Source: Chryseobacterium cucumeris
GTDB lineage: Bacteria > Bacteroidota > Bacteroidia > Flavobacteriales > Weeksellaceae
Length of the DNA stretch: 64,000 nucleotides
NCBI RefSeq assembly: GCF_001593385.1
Contig: NZ_LUVZ01000023.1
Coordinates: 547,596 to 611,595, forward strand
Reading direction: 5' to 3'
Positions 8,791 to 19,300 of the stretch are shown one piece after another (within the stretch, counting starts at the first letter, position 1; each line of letters begins with the position of its first letter). Made by a program: the position numbers and the translations under genes. Under the pieces are notes generated by a model. That model had not been told where the DNA came from, did no database searches, and was given only the letters and a program-made list of their open reading frames with translations.

Positions 8791-9621
8791 TTATTTCATT
8801 TCTGAGGGATTTTTTCCGGTATGTTTTTTAATAAAATTGGTAAAATTTCCTTCATTGCTGAAACCCAGATCATAAGATATTTCAGAGATCGTGGAATTTG
8901 AAAAATTCAGGGCTTTTCTGCATTCAGTAATGAGTTTTTCAATGATGATGTGTTTAGCTGTTTTGCCCAGTACATACTCTGTCATCTCAGTGAGTTTCCT
9001 TGAGGAGATATTAAGTTCTTCCGCATAATAAGCTACTTTCTTTGCCTTTTTGTAATCTCTTTGCAGCAGAATTTTGAACCGGTTGACATAGTACATATAG
9101 TCAAATTTGATGTCCTTTTTGATTTCTTCGGTGGGAATATGTAAAAGGGCATCCAGCATCAGTCTTTCTATGGCATTATGGGCAGCAGCTATATATAAGC
9201 TTTCGTCCTTTTTCCGGAAACTTTCCATACGTTCCAGGAATATCACCCTCATCTGTTCCACATTGAAGAATGGAGCGATGAATATTTCAGAATTATAATT
9301 ATAAAAAAGCTGCGAATTGATAAAAAGGCTGTCTTTGGTTGATCTTTCATAAAAACTGGATGAAAAAGCAATGGAATAAACATCCGATCTTTTGGTTTCC
9401 CCAAAAACGATTTTCTTTTGGGGGCCAACAAAGGCAATATTTCCCCCTTTTAGCGGGTAGGGAACATTGTCTATCGTTAACTGGATATCTTCCAGAATGA
9501 TATAAATACAAAAATATTCTAAGGTGTTGAATTCTCTTTTGTTGTTATTTCTGTTGATAAGATAATCTAAACGATTGATACTGAATCCTATATTCTTTAA
9601 CTGATCCGTTATTCTGTACAT
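8791..9621 (-). CDS. AraC-family transcriptional regulator
   Basis: The 276-residue protein has an N-terminal cupin-like sensor part (about residues 20-110) and a C-terminal double helix-turn-helix of the AraC type (about 180-276). Recognisable features are the second HTH segment ISEISYDLGFSNEGNFTNFI and the end KKHTGKNPSEMK, which matches the family's usual F-K-x-x-x-G-x-x-P-x-x-x-R/K ending. It stands at the head of the fibre locus on the same strand, 46 bases before the first pilin-like gene, so it is the most likely activator of that locus. The inducer is unknown. Confidence 0.88.
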   Translation of the reverse strand: MYRITDQLKNIGFSINRLDYLINRNNNKREFNTLEYFCIYIILEDIQLTIDNVPYPLKGGNIAFVGPQKKIVFGETKRSDVYSIAFSSSFYERSTKDSLFINSQLFYNYNSEIFIAPFFNVEQMRVIFLERMESFRKKDESLYIAAAHNAIERLMLDALLHIPTEEIKKDIKFDYMYYVNRFKILLQRDYKKAKKVAYYAEELNISSRKLTEMTEYVLGKTAKHIIIEKLITECRKALNFSNSTISEISYDLGFSNEGNFTNFIKKHTGKNPSEMK

Positions 9622-9735
9622 ACATTGTTAGTCATTCTGTCCAAGAAAAATTCTTGCAAATTTTTCATATAAATATAAAAAATTTACCAAATATCTGGTT
9701 TTAAAGAAAAAAATTAAGTCAGTCTGTACGTAAAA

Positions 9736-9766
9736 ATACCCGGTGACCTTATGATCATCCGGGTAT
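9736..9766. terminator. Terminator after the lipid/polyketide operon
   Basis: A perfect eight-base stem, ATACCCGG paired with CCGGGTAT, is followed by a T-run on both strands. On the minus strand it lies about 65 bases after the stop of the membrane-protein gene, where the long operon should end. Confidence 0.75.
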
Positions 9767-9830
9767 CGTTATCCTTTTTTTTTGTTTTAATTAAATGATA
9801 TACAGTGGTATAGCTGTTTTTGTCCGAAAA

Positions 9831-10379
9831 TCAAGGGTTTGTCTCTGCAGATACTGATGTCACTTTGCACATCCATCTTCTCAACCTCCAAACCGGCAGA
9901 TATACAAAAATCACTGACAGAATTCCTGCCAATGTTCCCACCACGACTGCCATTGCTGTTGCATCCAGTTTATAATCTTTTGAGAAATTATACTGTCCTA
10001 TAAAGAGTAAGGATAATACCAATAGTCCTGTAATCAAACCATGTACAATGCTAAGCCTGGTCATAAGTTTTTTAATATTCAACTGTTCATCTACCGTAAA
10101 CTCTATGGCTTCCTGGCTGGCGGCATCCGTTACTCTTTTGATGATATCAATGGTAAGCACCACCGGAAGAAAAATGGCCATTGGCAGGGTAAGACGGGCC
10201 AGGTTTTGGGTCCCGGAGAAAAAATGCGTGTAGCCTAATTCCTTGAAACTGGCATAGGCAATAATGAAATTAAAAAATACATTCGGAAGGACATAGTAAA
10301 TTGTACGCTTAATGAGAAAGCGTTTGAGGGTGGTTTTCTTTATTGGTTTGGGCTTCGGAGGCTTTATTTTAAATTTCAT
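9831..10379 (-). CDS. Four-helix membrane protein, last gene of lipid/polyketide operon
   Basis: A 182-residue protein that I do not recognise. Four hydrophobic segments are visible, near residues 30-46, 62-82, 110-130 and 143-165, with basic N-terminal (KPPKPKPIKK) and loop segments, so it sits in the inner membrane. Its start overlaps the end of the upstream acyltransferase gene by four bases, tying it to the operon. A role in moving the finished lipid or in anchoring the tailoring enzymes is possible, but nothing in the sequence shows it. Confidence 0.7.
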   Translation of the reverse strand: MKFKIKPPKPKPIKKTTLKRFLIKRTIYYVLPNVFFNFIIAYASFKELGYTHFFSGTQNLARLTLPMAIFLPVVLTIDIIKRVTDAASQEAIEFTVDEQLNIKKLMTRLSIVHGLITGLLVLSLLFIGQYNFSKDYKLDATAMAVVVGTLAGILSVIFVYLPVWRLRRWMCKVTSVSAETNP

Positions 10380-11629
10380 AGAGAGGTGGTCAAAAGCTCA
10401 ATGGCTTTATCTTTTATCAGATGAGCTTCCTCTTTGGGAAGAAAATTTTCATTGGACATGAAAGTGAAGTCCATCTGTTGGTTGTATGTACTGGTGACTA
10501 ACGTATTAGAATTCAGCCATGGGAAAGCCACGGTAGGACTAAAAACTGTTTCCAGATTGAAATTTTTATAATCATTCGGGATATTGATCTTTCCCATATT
10601 GGATAAGGTTATATCATGCCCGCCTTCGCTGGACTTCAGCATGTTGATCATACGTTCCACAACAGGATGCATATGTTCACCCATCCAAAGGAGTTCACGG
10701 GCTTCCAGCTTGTTGATTTTCTCAATAAGATCCTTTTTGATCTCTTTGGCATTACTCAGAACATCCTGGCTGCCTTTTTTTAAGGAAAGTTCTACCGTTG
10801 GGGCAAAAGCAAACAAATGATCATCTTTAATTTCCGGGATAAAATGACGTACATCTACAGGACTGATTACCTTACCTTTGGCGCGGTCTCCCTGAACATC
10901 ACGAAACGCCTGCATCACCGAAGAACAAAGTAAAGCATGCACGGAAATTCCGTTGGCTTTACATTTTTCAGTGATCATTTTGGTGTCCTTTGGAGTCATT
11001 TTCCAATGAATGGCGTAGTTTTTTCCCTGATTTCTCTTTTTACTTTTCTTCTGTATGGAAAAGAATATTTTAGCAAACAGAAGGTAAAGACCGGCCTTAT
11101 ATTTTTTTATTCCGATGTTAAAATCCGAAGGCAGGAAGTCATCAACAGATTCAAAAGCAACATAAGGAATTAACGGACCATAAGGATTGTCCAGTAAGCT
11201 TAGAAGTTCACGTAGTAAAGTGACACCGGTGGTCCCATCGGATATACAGTGAGGCATAATCCAAAGGATTTCGGAAGTACCCTGTCCTTTTACCCATACT
11301 ACTTCGGCAAGTGGTTTTTTGGGAGTTTCAAAAAGTTTAAACCATCCTTTTTCAGATTCTTTAAACCAATCTTCGTCTGTTTTACGCTCCACAATACGAA
11401 GGGGAATAGGTTCAATATCTCTTTGTCCCATAAAAAAAGGGTAGCGCCCTTTGTTATGATCAATATTGGTTCTCAGAATAGGATGCTTCTGTTGGATTCT
11501 TATTAAAGCCGTTTTAAAATTTTCTTCAGGAATTTCTCCCTTGATTCTTGCTGAATAAATACAATTTAAAGGTGTTTCCGGATCTACATACATGATCCTT
11601 TCCACCATCATTAAAGGTCTTTTGATCAT
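10376..11629 (-). CDS. Condensation-fold acyltransferase (PapA/WES-like), copy 2
   Basis: The 417-residue protein belongs to the chloramphenicol-acetyltransferase/condensation fold. The catalytic HxxxDG is present as HCISDG (near residue 128) in the context MPHCISDGTTG; the preceding His of the usual HHxxxDG is Pro, but the catalytic second His is kept. A DFTFM-type strand near the C-terminus is also typical. Family members transfer acyl chains from CoA or carrier protein to a hydroxyl or amine, for example PapA5 or alcohol acyltransferases. It is a neighbour and likely paralogue of the 427-residue protein encoded just upstream (four-base overlap). In this operon it probably esterifies the glycosylated product; substrate unknown. 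Confidence 0.78.
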   Translation of the reverse strand: MIKRPLMMVERIMYVDPETPLNCIYSARIKGEIPEENFKTALIRIQQKHPILRTNIDHNKGRYPFFMGQRDIEPIPLRIVERKTDEDWFKESEKGWFKLFETPKKPLAEVVWVKGQGTSEILWIMPHCISDGTTGVTLLRELLSLLDNPYGPLIPYVAFESVDDFLPSDFNIGIKKYKAGLYLLFAKIFFSIQKKSKKRNQGKNYAIHWKMTPKDTKMITEKCKANGISVHALLCSSVMQAFRDVQGDRAKGKVISPVDVRHFIPEIKDDHLFAFAPTVELSLKKGSQDVLSNAKEIKKDLIEKINKLEARELLWMGEHMHPVVERMINMLKSSEGGHDITLSNMGKINIPNDYKNFNLETVFSPTVAFPWLNSNTLVTSTYNQQMDFTFMSNENFLPKEEAHLIKDKAIELLTTSL

Positions 11630-12909
11630 GATACTGCAGTCTGTTTTATTTGTGATTGAATTGTTCTGATAACTTCATCACGGATTGCTACTACTTCAGT
11701 ATGAGGTATATAACCTTCGCTTCCCATGATTGAAAAATCCATCCTTCCACGGTAAGTAGAAACCACCAGAGTTGTGGTGTTTCCCAGCGGACCAATGACT
11801 GACGGACTGAAGATGGTCTCTACTGTAAACTCTTTATACTCATGAGGAATCTGAAGTGGTCCCAGATTAGAAAACATACAGTCGTTGGAAGATTTTCCGT
11901 TCTTTAAAAGCCTTGTGAAACTTTTCAGTGCATCATGTCCGGACTCCATCACCATCATGGTGATATAAGGATCCAGTTTTGAGGCTTTTTGTTCTACAGA
12001 TTTCTGCATGGCACGGAGATTCTCTGTGAAGCTTAGCTTTTCATCCAAGGAAATCACAATCATCAGCCCGAAAGCGAAGATATGATCTGCTTTAATCTGT
12101 TTGGCAAAACGTCGGATGTCTACCGGGCAGGAAACTTTATTGAAAGATTTTTTACCTCTTACTTTTTTAAATGAATGTAACAATGCAACACTCAAAAATG
12201 TATTGACAGTAACTTCCTGCGATTTGCAATAAGCGATCACTTGCTGACTTGTTTCCTCATCCAGTTTTCCATGGATCAGATAGTCATTCTGTCTTTCAAC
12301 AGGTTTTTTGTTTACCGGAAGCCATTTGATGGCAGTAGCAGCCAGTCTTCCGATAAATCTGGCTTTCAGTTTCTGTCTTCTGCTGTTCAGAATAGGGGAA
12401 GGAACCACATCCTGAATTCCCATTATGGGATTTTCTATCCCGATATCGGCAGACGGATTGTCCAGAACGATAAGAAATTCTTTTAAAAAGGCCATTGCGG
12501 AACCACCATCGCAAAGACAATGGTGGAACGCAAACAGCATGTCAGAAACGTCTTCCCCTTTGATCCAGATAAACCGGATCAGGGGAAATTTTTCGTAATT
12601 AAAAGTGGTGTTCCATTCTTTCCTGGATTCCTCCTGCCATTGATCTTCACTTTTTCTGGTGACGATTCTTACAGGAATAGAAACAGGTTTTTCAGGAACA
12701 TTAAACCATGGAATATTTTTTTCATCATGGCTGATCAATGCTCTCAGCCATGGGTGTTTATTTTGGATTCGTGCCAGAGCCTGCTGGATATCTTTTAAAG
12801 TAAAGGTACCTCTCAGTCTGAACGGAATAACTGCGTTAAAGGGTTCTGAGCCGTCTCCCAATAACATACGTTCTCCAAATAGCAATCTTCTTTTAATAGG
12901 TTGATTCAT
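11626..12909 (-). CDS. Condensation-fold acyltransferase (PapA/WES-like), copy 1
   Basis: The 427-residue protein has an intact HHxxxDG catalytic motif (FHHCLCDGGSAM, near residue 130), a second conserved stretch VSCPVDIRRF near 260 that matches the SPVDVRHF of the downstream copy, and a C-terminal DFSIM strand. Both copies start alike (a short basic segment, then a GERM/VERIM-like helix), which shows that they are paralogues. Two such enzymes in one operon suggest two separate acylations, or a heterodimer. It overlaps the next gene by four bases and follows the glycosyltransferase gene after three bases. Confidence 0.8.
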   Translation of the reverse strand: MNQPIKRRLLFGERMLLGDGSEPFNAVIPFRLRGTFTLKDIQQALARIQNKHPWLRALISHDEKNIPWFNVPEKPVSIPVRIVTRKSEDQWQEESRKEWNTTFNYEKFPLIRFIWIKGEDVSDMLFAFHHCLCDGGSAMAFLKEFLIVLDNPSADIGIENPIMGIQDVVPSPILNSRRQKLKARFIGRLAATAIKWLPVNKKPVERQNDYLIHGKLDEETSQQVIAYCKSQEVTVNTFLSVALLHSFKKVRGKKSFNKVSCPVDIRRFAKQIKADHIFAFGLMIVISLDEKLSFTENLRAMQKSVEQKASKLDPYITMMVMESGHDALKSFTRLLKNGKSSNDCMFSNLGPLQIPHEYKEFTVETIFSPSVIGPLGNTTTLVVSTYRGRMDFSIMGSEGYIPHTEVVAIRDEVIRTIQSQIKQTAVS

Positions 12910-12912
12910 AGG

Positions 12913-15315
12913 CTAAACTGAAGCTAATATTGAATGTTCGTGTACAAAATTTTCTAACAGTTCTACGGCTTTATCATTTCCTCCGGCAAGCGTGAATGTA
13001 TTGCGGACTTCCTGAGCAGCGGTTCTGTATTTTGGATTTTCCAATAATTCAAAAACAGTTTCACGAAGGGCATCTACACGAAGTCTTTTGTACCGTATGC
13101 TGATTCCGCAGCCTGCCTGCTCAATCAGTTTGGCAATATGGAAGTGGTCATATGCAATGGGAGTGATCAACATCGGTAAACCATTACGGAAAGTATCGTT
13201 TACGGTGTTGAAACCACCGTGGCAGATCACCATATCCATTTGCTGCATCACTGCAGATTGAGGGACGAAGCTGTTCACAATAAAGTTGTCCGGCCATTCT
13301 TCAAAAATTTCCGGTGGAGTAGCGGCAATTACCGTTACCGGCTGGTCTTTGAATGCAGCAATGATTTTTTCGAAGAAAGCTTTTCTGATATCTACCAACA
13401 GTGTTCCCAATGACACAAATATCTTTGGAGTGGTGGATGCATTCAGTTTATCCCAGTCAAACGGAGCATCGTTCGGACGTCCTTTTACCGGGCCTACAAA
13501 TTTCATATGAGGCGGAACGGTTTCAAATCCGGCGAAAGCCTGAGAGGTAAATACCATATTGAGTTTGTGAGAATGGATGTAAATACCTTCCTCATGAATT
13601 CCCACTTCTTTTTGAAGGTCTTTGATCAGTTTTTGTTGCCATTCCCAGATTTTAGGGGCACTTTTTTCCGTGTCTCCCATCACATCCGGAGGAACAGGTG
13701 TTGTCGTTACACAAGGAATATGATGTTTATGAGCGAAAAGAGCCCCTCCGAAAGTGATACAGTCGTTCACGATCACATCCGGCATCCAGCTTTCTGTCAG
13801 TCTCGTTAATCCCGGCATCATCATTTTAGCGAAAGGAACATAGGTTTCTTCCAGTGCCAGTTTCATTACTTCAGGTCCGGAGCATGCAGGTCCGTCATCC
13901 TGTCTTTTCAAAATACGGGCAATTTCTTCCTGATACGGAACAAGATCTTCTTCAGGGTAGAAATAAGAACCTCCTTCAGGAATATGTTTACTGTCTAAAG
14001 GGGTAATCCCAAACCATTTTACTTCATGTCCGCGCGCAATCAGACTTGCTCCTACACTCAGAGTCGGGCTCACATGTCCGAAAAACGGAGGAACTACAAA
14101 TAAAAATTTAGACGGTTTTTCAGGTTTTGAAGCCTTTGATATCGCTTGTTCCAATAAGTTAGCTGCTGTAGCTGCTCCTCCTGCTTCCACAAAAGAGTGA
14201 CCTACTTTCTGAGCTGCTTCACGGTAGCTTGGAGTATTTAAAATCTGTTGTACCGCTTCTCTCAGGTGATTGGCTTTAAATCGGTTAAAATTCAGGCGCT
14301 CACCCGCTTCTGTACGCACCACACGTCCTGCAACATGCGACTGATCATACGCAATCGGAATCACGACCAAAGGAATACCGTTGGATAATGTTTCAGAAAC
14401 GGTATTATGGCCGCCATGGCAAACTACGCCGTCAAAATGAGGCAGCAGATCCAGTTGCGGAACTTGTTGATACACCATAAAATTGTAAGGCCACTGCTCA
14501 AAAAGCTGTGGATCAGAAACGACTACAACGGTTAAATCTTCATCTTTAAAAGCATCAATTACCTTTTGGAAAAATGCCTTTTTATGATCGTGATCGAAGG
14601 TAGTTCCGATACTTACCAAGATCTTTTTATTGTCTTTGCTTTTTAATCTCTCCCAGTCGAATTCACATGAAACACGTCTTTCCGTAAGAACCGGACCTGT
14701 GAACTGGTATTGAGACGGCAGATTCTCCATTTCCCCAAAGAAATAACCGGAAGTCAAAACCAGAGTCAGAAGGTCAGACGTCGCCAGAGAACGTTCTTCC
14801 TGGAAACCGAGTTCTTTCTGCAGATCAATGATTTGATTCACTTCCCATTCGTGTACTTTTGGAAGCTCATTCATAATTTTGATGGCTGCCGGAGCGGTAA
14901 CAGAAGTGGCATAAGGAATACCAAGAGTTTTGGCTGCAACCGGAGCTGCAAATAACTGATGATCTCCGATAATCAAATCGGGCTGCTCTATTTTTAATAA
15001 AGTAACAATACCATTGTAGCAATGTCTGTTCAGCGGGATAAGAACCTCTTCATACAGGAACTTAACGCTGTCTATACCATACACTACTTTTTTGGAGATA
15101 ATATCGAGATATTGTTCACTTTCTTTTTTTTCTTCGTCGGTCTGATCGTACTGGATCAGTAATAATTTTCCTCCTTCGGGAAGTTTGGCCTCTAAAGTCG
15201 GGTCAAGGCTGATCCAGGCTACTTCATGTCCTCTTTCCAGCAGGGTAGCACCGATGCTTAAAGTAGGGTTGACATGTCCTGTCAATGGTGGAACTATAAA
15301 TGCAAATTTAGCCAT
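12913..15315 (-). CDS. Tandem-fused GT1/MGT-family glycosyltransferase
   Basis: An 800-residue protein made of two complete GT-B glycosyltransferases of the UGT/MGT type, about 400 residues each. The first half starts FAFIVPPLTGHVNPTLSIG, the second (from about residue 400) FLFVVPPFFGHVSPTLSVG. Each half has its own C-terminal donor-sugar signature: VCHGGHNTVSETLSNGIPL in the first and ICHGGFNTVNDTFRNGLPM in the second. Family enzymes transfer a sugar from a nucleotide-sugar to a lipid, carotenoid or polyketide hydroxyl. The fusion implies two glycosylations in sequence, or one active and one structural half. It lies between the hydrolase gene (eight-base overlap) and the acyltransferases, pointing to a glycosylated and acylated product. 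Confidence 0.88.
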   Translation of the reverse strand: MAKFAFIVPPLTGHVNPTLSIGATLLERGHEVAWISLDPTLEAKLPEGGKLLLIQYDQTDEEKKESEQYLDIISKKVVYGIDSVKFLYEEVLIPLNRHCYNGIVTLLKIEQPDLIIGDHQLFAAPVAAKTLGIPYATSVTAPAAIKIMNELPKVHEWEVNQIIDLQKELGFQEERSLATSDLLTLVLTSGYFFGEMENLPSQYQFTGPVLTERRVSCEFDWERLKSKDNKKILVSIGTTFDHDHKKAFFQKVIDAFKDEDLTVVVVSDPQLFEQWPYNFMVYQQVPQLDLLPHFDGVVCHGGHNTVSETLSNGIPLVVIPIAYDQSHVAGRVVRTEAGERLNFNRFKANHLREAVQQILNTPSYREAAQKVGHSFVEAGGAATAANLLEQAISKASKPEKPSKFLFVVPPFFGHVSPTLSVGASLIARGHEVKWFGITPLDSKHIPEGGSYFYPEEDLVPYQEEIARILKRQDDGPACSGPEVMKLALEETYVPFAKMMMPGLTRLTESWMPDVIVNDCITFGGALFAHKHHIPCVTTTPVPPDVMGDTEKSAPKIWEWQQKLIKDLQKEVGIHEEGIYIHSHKLNMVFTSQAFAGFETVPPHMKFVGPVKGRPNDAPFDWDKLNASTTPKIFVSLGTLLVDIRKAFFEKIIAAFKDQPVTVIAATPPEIFEEWPDNFIVNSFVPQSAVMQQMDMVICHGGFNTVNDTFRNGLPMLITPIAYDHFHIAKLIEQAGCGISIRYKRLRVDALRETVFELLENPKYRTAAQEVRNTFTLAGGNDKAVELLENFVHEHSILASV

Positions 15316-16090
15316 GGTTTTGTGTTAGGATTTTAGATAAAAATTGAGCAATCGTTTCAGCGATAAGCTGAGGTTCCTGGATAGGAATATTGTGATCACC
15401 CGGGATTAATTCAAGCTCAGACTGGCTGATTTGAGACTGAAGCCACTCACCGGTAGGCCTGCAGTTGGAATCAGCGCCATAAAGCAATAGCGCAGGAGCT
15501 GTTAATTCATTAAAACGGGCTTCACCAAGGAAATGTTTTTCCTTAATCATATCTGCTTTAATGCTGGTCTGATTAAACAAAAATTCATACATACGGTGGT
15601 TCTTCTCCATTTGTCTTTTGCCCATCTGTACTTTGGTGGTGTCTGTAAAGTTGGCCACGTAATGCTCAAGAAACTCTTTGCTGTATTCATCAATGATGTT
15701 ACGGGCTTTTTCGTCCTGAGGATCCGGTGCTTCCATTACTACAAGCTGATTCACGCGGTCCGGGTATTCTAAAGCTGTTTTTAAAGCGATAAGGCCTCCG
15801 AAACTATAGCCGACAAGGTGTACTTTTTCCAGTTGAAGGTGATCTATTAAACCTATTAAATCGGATGACATATTGTCAAGGTCGTACCCATCCAGAAAGC
15901 GTTCACTCATACCGTGGCTTTTCAGATCGTACATCACCACATGGAAATGTTTTGCCAGAATTGGGGCAATATTAAAATAATAAATGGACAGGTTACTGAA
16001 CATACCGTGGATGAGTACCACGGTTTGTTCGGCTCCTTTGTTGAGTTCCTGTATATGAACTTGTCTGTTATTGACAGTGATTATTGGCAT
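15308..16090 (-). CDS. Alpha/beta hydrolase, possible releasing thioesterase
   Basis: This 260-residue alpha/beta hydrolase has an oxyanion segment LIHGMFSN near residue 27, a nucleophile elbow GYSFGG with Ser96, and a late catalytic His in GDHNIP near 233. It is encoded between the stand-alone ACP (ten-base overlap) and the glycosyltransferase (eight-base overlap). Release of the finished chain from the carrier protein is the most economical role for a hydrolase in this position, but esterase activity or transfer to another acceptor would fit equally well. Confidence 0.78.
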   Translation of the reverse strand: MPIITVNNRQVHIQELNKGAEQTVVLIHGMFSNLSIYYFNIAPILAKHFHVVMYDLKSHGMSERFLDGYDLDNMSSDLIGLIDHLQLEKVHLVGYSFGGLIALKTALEYPDRVNQLVVMEAPDPQDEKARNIIDEYSKEFLEHYVANFTDTTKVQMGKRQMEKNHRMYEFLFNQTSIKADMIKEKHFLGEARFNELTAPALLLYGADSNCRPTGEWLQSQISQSELELIPGDHNIPIQEPQLIAETIAQFLSKILTQNHG

Positions 16091-16380
16091 TCGTAGATAT
16101 AATTGATGATCATACTAAGGTCAAGATTAATAAGCTGGTCAAGATCCATAGATGATAACCAACCTGTAAAGTCGATCTGATCGCCAAAATGCGCCTTGAT
16201 CTTTTCAGAGAAAGAGACAATCTCGATGCTGTCCATCTCAAGATCTCTGGTGAATGAACTTTCAGGAGTAATGTCCATCTCTTCTACAAATTCAGCACCT
16301 ATCACTTCAGTAATAAAACCTTTTAATAAAGTAAAAAGTTCTTCGTGGTTCATTTTTAATGTTGCGTTTACAGTGTCCAT
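16081..16380 (-). CDS. Stand-alone acyl carrier protein
   Basis: A 99-residue acidic helical protein with the phosphopantetheine attachment motif DLEMDSIEIVSF; Ser51 would carry the arm. It is a little longer than FabB-type ACPs (about 75-80 residues) because of an N-terminal extension. It overlaps the upstream synthase gene by 13 bases and the hydrolase gene by ten. Because the second synthase has no ACP of its own that I can see, this protein may serve it or hold the chain for release. The PPTase at the end of that synthase is a likely activator. Confidence 0.85.
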   Translation of the reverse strand: MDTVNATLKMNHEELFTLLKGFITEVIGAEFVEEMDITPESSFTRDLEMDSIEIVSFSEKIKAHFGDQIDFTGWLSSMDLDQLINLDLSMIINYIYECQ

Positions 16381-19300
16381 CCGATAATATAATTTTTATG
16401 TTTAATAGTTTTGATTTCAATGTTGTTGATCCACAAGTGATCATCTTTTATTTCTTCGACTTCGAAGGCTTTAGGATTCCCTTTCAGTCCTGTTCCCAGA
16501 AACTTTCCGTAAGCTTCCTTGGCGACCCAGAAACGGGTGGTCCACTCCGCCTGATCTCTGTCTTTTAATAAGGTTAATTCTTTGTCGGTAAATACCATGT
16601 CATAGAATCCTGAACTGCGTTCTTCCATCAGTTCCATATCAATTCCTACAGATTTTCCATATCTCGCGATCCCAACAGCTTCTTTTCCTTTATGAGCCAG
16701 AGAAATATGGATGTTATCTGTAAAATCACTGATAAGGTAAGGTTTCCCCACTTCATCGGAACGGATTTCAAACGTAATCGGGAAGCAGGCATGATTTTTT
16801 TCTTTGCGAAGAAGATTTCTTACGGCATCTTTCACCGCTACACGGCTTACCATCCAGTTTTTCTTTTTGTTAGGTAATAGCTGCTGGTGATACTGTTTTT
16901 CCGTTTGGTTGAAATATCTTTTCAGGATAAAATCCCATGAAGCGACTCTGGTATAGGCCTGATGGAAGAAAAATACTTCAGGAGCAATCTCTTCTGAAAG
17001 TCTGTTGTGCAGTGGTGACATGGAAACATTCCATAAAGCGGCATCAATTTCCAGTCTTCTGTTTTGCCAGCCGGTAATGGCGCACCATATTTTTTCGTCT
17101 CTTTTCAGGATGATATCTGCGATGGCGAATTCATCATTCAATTCAGTCAGCATGCAGGTACATTCAAAAATACCTTCCTGATCATGCATATCTCCGAAGA
17201 ATTCAATATCTCTGATTTTTACAGGGAATGCAATACGGTCTTTCACCAAAGTAAGCTGCAGCCAAAGCCCGAATAGCTGTCCTGCATTGTCAAGTAATGA
17301 TCCTTTACCTCCGTTTCCTTTTATCTTCCCAATGATTCCTTTATCTCCTACGGCAGAAACTTCTGTAATTCCCTGATATTGGTCTCCATGGAACATGTGC
17401 ATGTCGTAGATTTCTTCAGGGGTTCTTTCGATAGGTAAAAGATTACCGATGGAAAGATTGAAGTTAGGTGTTGGAACAGGAGCAGATTTTAAGACTACTT
17501 CTGCGTTGGCAAAGTTTTCAATGTCAAGATAGGCATGATTCGGTGAACGCCATTCTCCTTTTACGGTTTTTTCGAAAGGTTTGGCCACGTTCATCCATTG
17601 GAATACACTTACATTCATGATTTTATGAACCAATGTTCCCGGGATTTCTGCTTCTGCAATTTCTGCAAGCTGTTCAAAGATCATCGTCATCGGGATTACC
17701 GGTTCCATATCTGCTACATGAGCCCATCCTTTAGGCTGTCTTAATAAGCTGTGATCGATCAGGTAAGGATGACTTTCCAGCGTTACATATAAATCTTTTG
17801 TAAAATTTGTACTTCTTACGGGTTTTGGAGCAGCCTGAACTACAGGTGCAGGTCTTTGGATGGTGATTTCCGGACGGTTCTGGAATAAAGTCAATACTTC
17901 TTCCTGCATTCGGATCATATCCGCAACGTTGTCCTGAAATGCCTGTACCAGCGGGTGACCGCTTTTTGTGGCAATAGCCGAAGCTGTTGCTGTATATTGT
18001 TTTGGCGTGTCAAAAGACTGAGCCAACGCTTTCACTTCTTTAAAATTACGGATAATAGGAGAGCCTAATTCCAGCTTAATGCCTTTTCCTGAAGCTTTTT
18101 TCGAATGATTCTGAATCTCCAGAAAGTCAAGAGCAATCGTTTTTCCTTCTACAAATAAAGAAGCCACTACACGCTGTAACTGAGCTAATGCAGAACGGGT
18201 TGGAACGCTGGAAGCAATCGTACTGAATGCTTTTCCTTTCAAGGTATCATCAATAAATCCGATCAGTCCTCCTGTACCGACCTGAATGAAGACTCTTGCG
18301 CCTTCTTCGTATAATTTGTCTGTCAGTTCACGGAAACGAACAGGTTCTACCAAATGCTCTGCACTCAGTTTTCTGATCGCTGCCTGATCTGCAGGATAAG
18401 GTTCTAAGGTAGTAGCAGACCACAATGGAATTTTCGTCTGCTGGAACTGTGCTTTTTCCATTCCCGCAAGGATCACATCCAGTTTATCAGCGATAAAAGG
18501 AGAGTGGAATCCAGACTGGAACGGCAGTACCTGATGGAAGATCTGTTTTGCTTTTAACAGAGGAACCAATTCATCCAGAGCTGCATTGCTTCCGCAAAGA
18601 ATCACCTGATTAGGGCAGTTGTCATTGGAAACATAGAGGTTTAAAATTTCAGCAATAAAAGGTTTTATCACCTCAATTCCGGCTCCTATGGCAATGAACT
18701 TGGAATCTTTTAGTTCAAAAGTTTCAGGATTCAGTACATCAATTAAGGCTTTTACAGAATTGGCTTCTGCTAATTCCGAAGAGTAACCGGCCAGCCATTC
18801 TCCTAAGCTGTGTCCTGCATTCATATCCGGAATAATTCCCAGTTTTTTAAGTGAATTATCAAGGATACTGCAGTTGTTGAAAATGTTTAAAGCATCGGTT
18901 AGAAGCCCTTCACCTTCTGTTTCGATAGGTGCTGACAATCCGAAATAACGGCTTACCGTTTCTACCTCACCTTTTGCCAGACCATCTAATCCAGGGAATA
19001 CAAAGGCTACTTTACCTCCATCTTTTAATAATGGGGTAGAAGTGTACCAGATATCCTGTTTGTTTTTCCAGATGATATTTTTGGAAACAATTTTTATGGC
19101 TTTTTCTATTCTGGCAGGAGTTGGATCGAATATCGCAACTCTGAAATCTCCTTCGCCGATAGTTGTTTCATTATTTTGTAATGCAGATAGCAGTTCTTCA
19201 TGAGTAGGTCTGGCCAAGATCAATACCTGATCTTTTTTAGGCATATCATACCCTTCCAAAACAACGTGTGCATTGATTCCTCCGAATCCGAAAGCATTCA

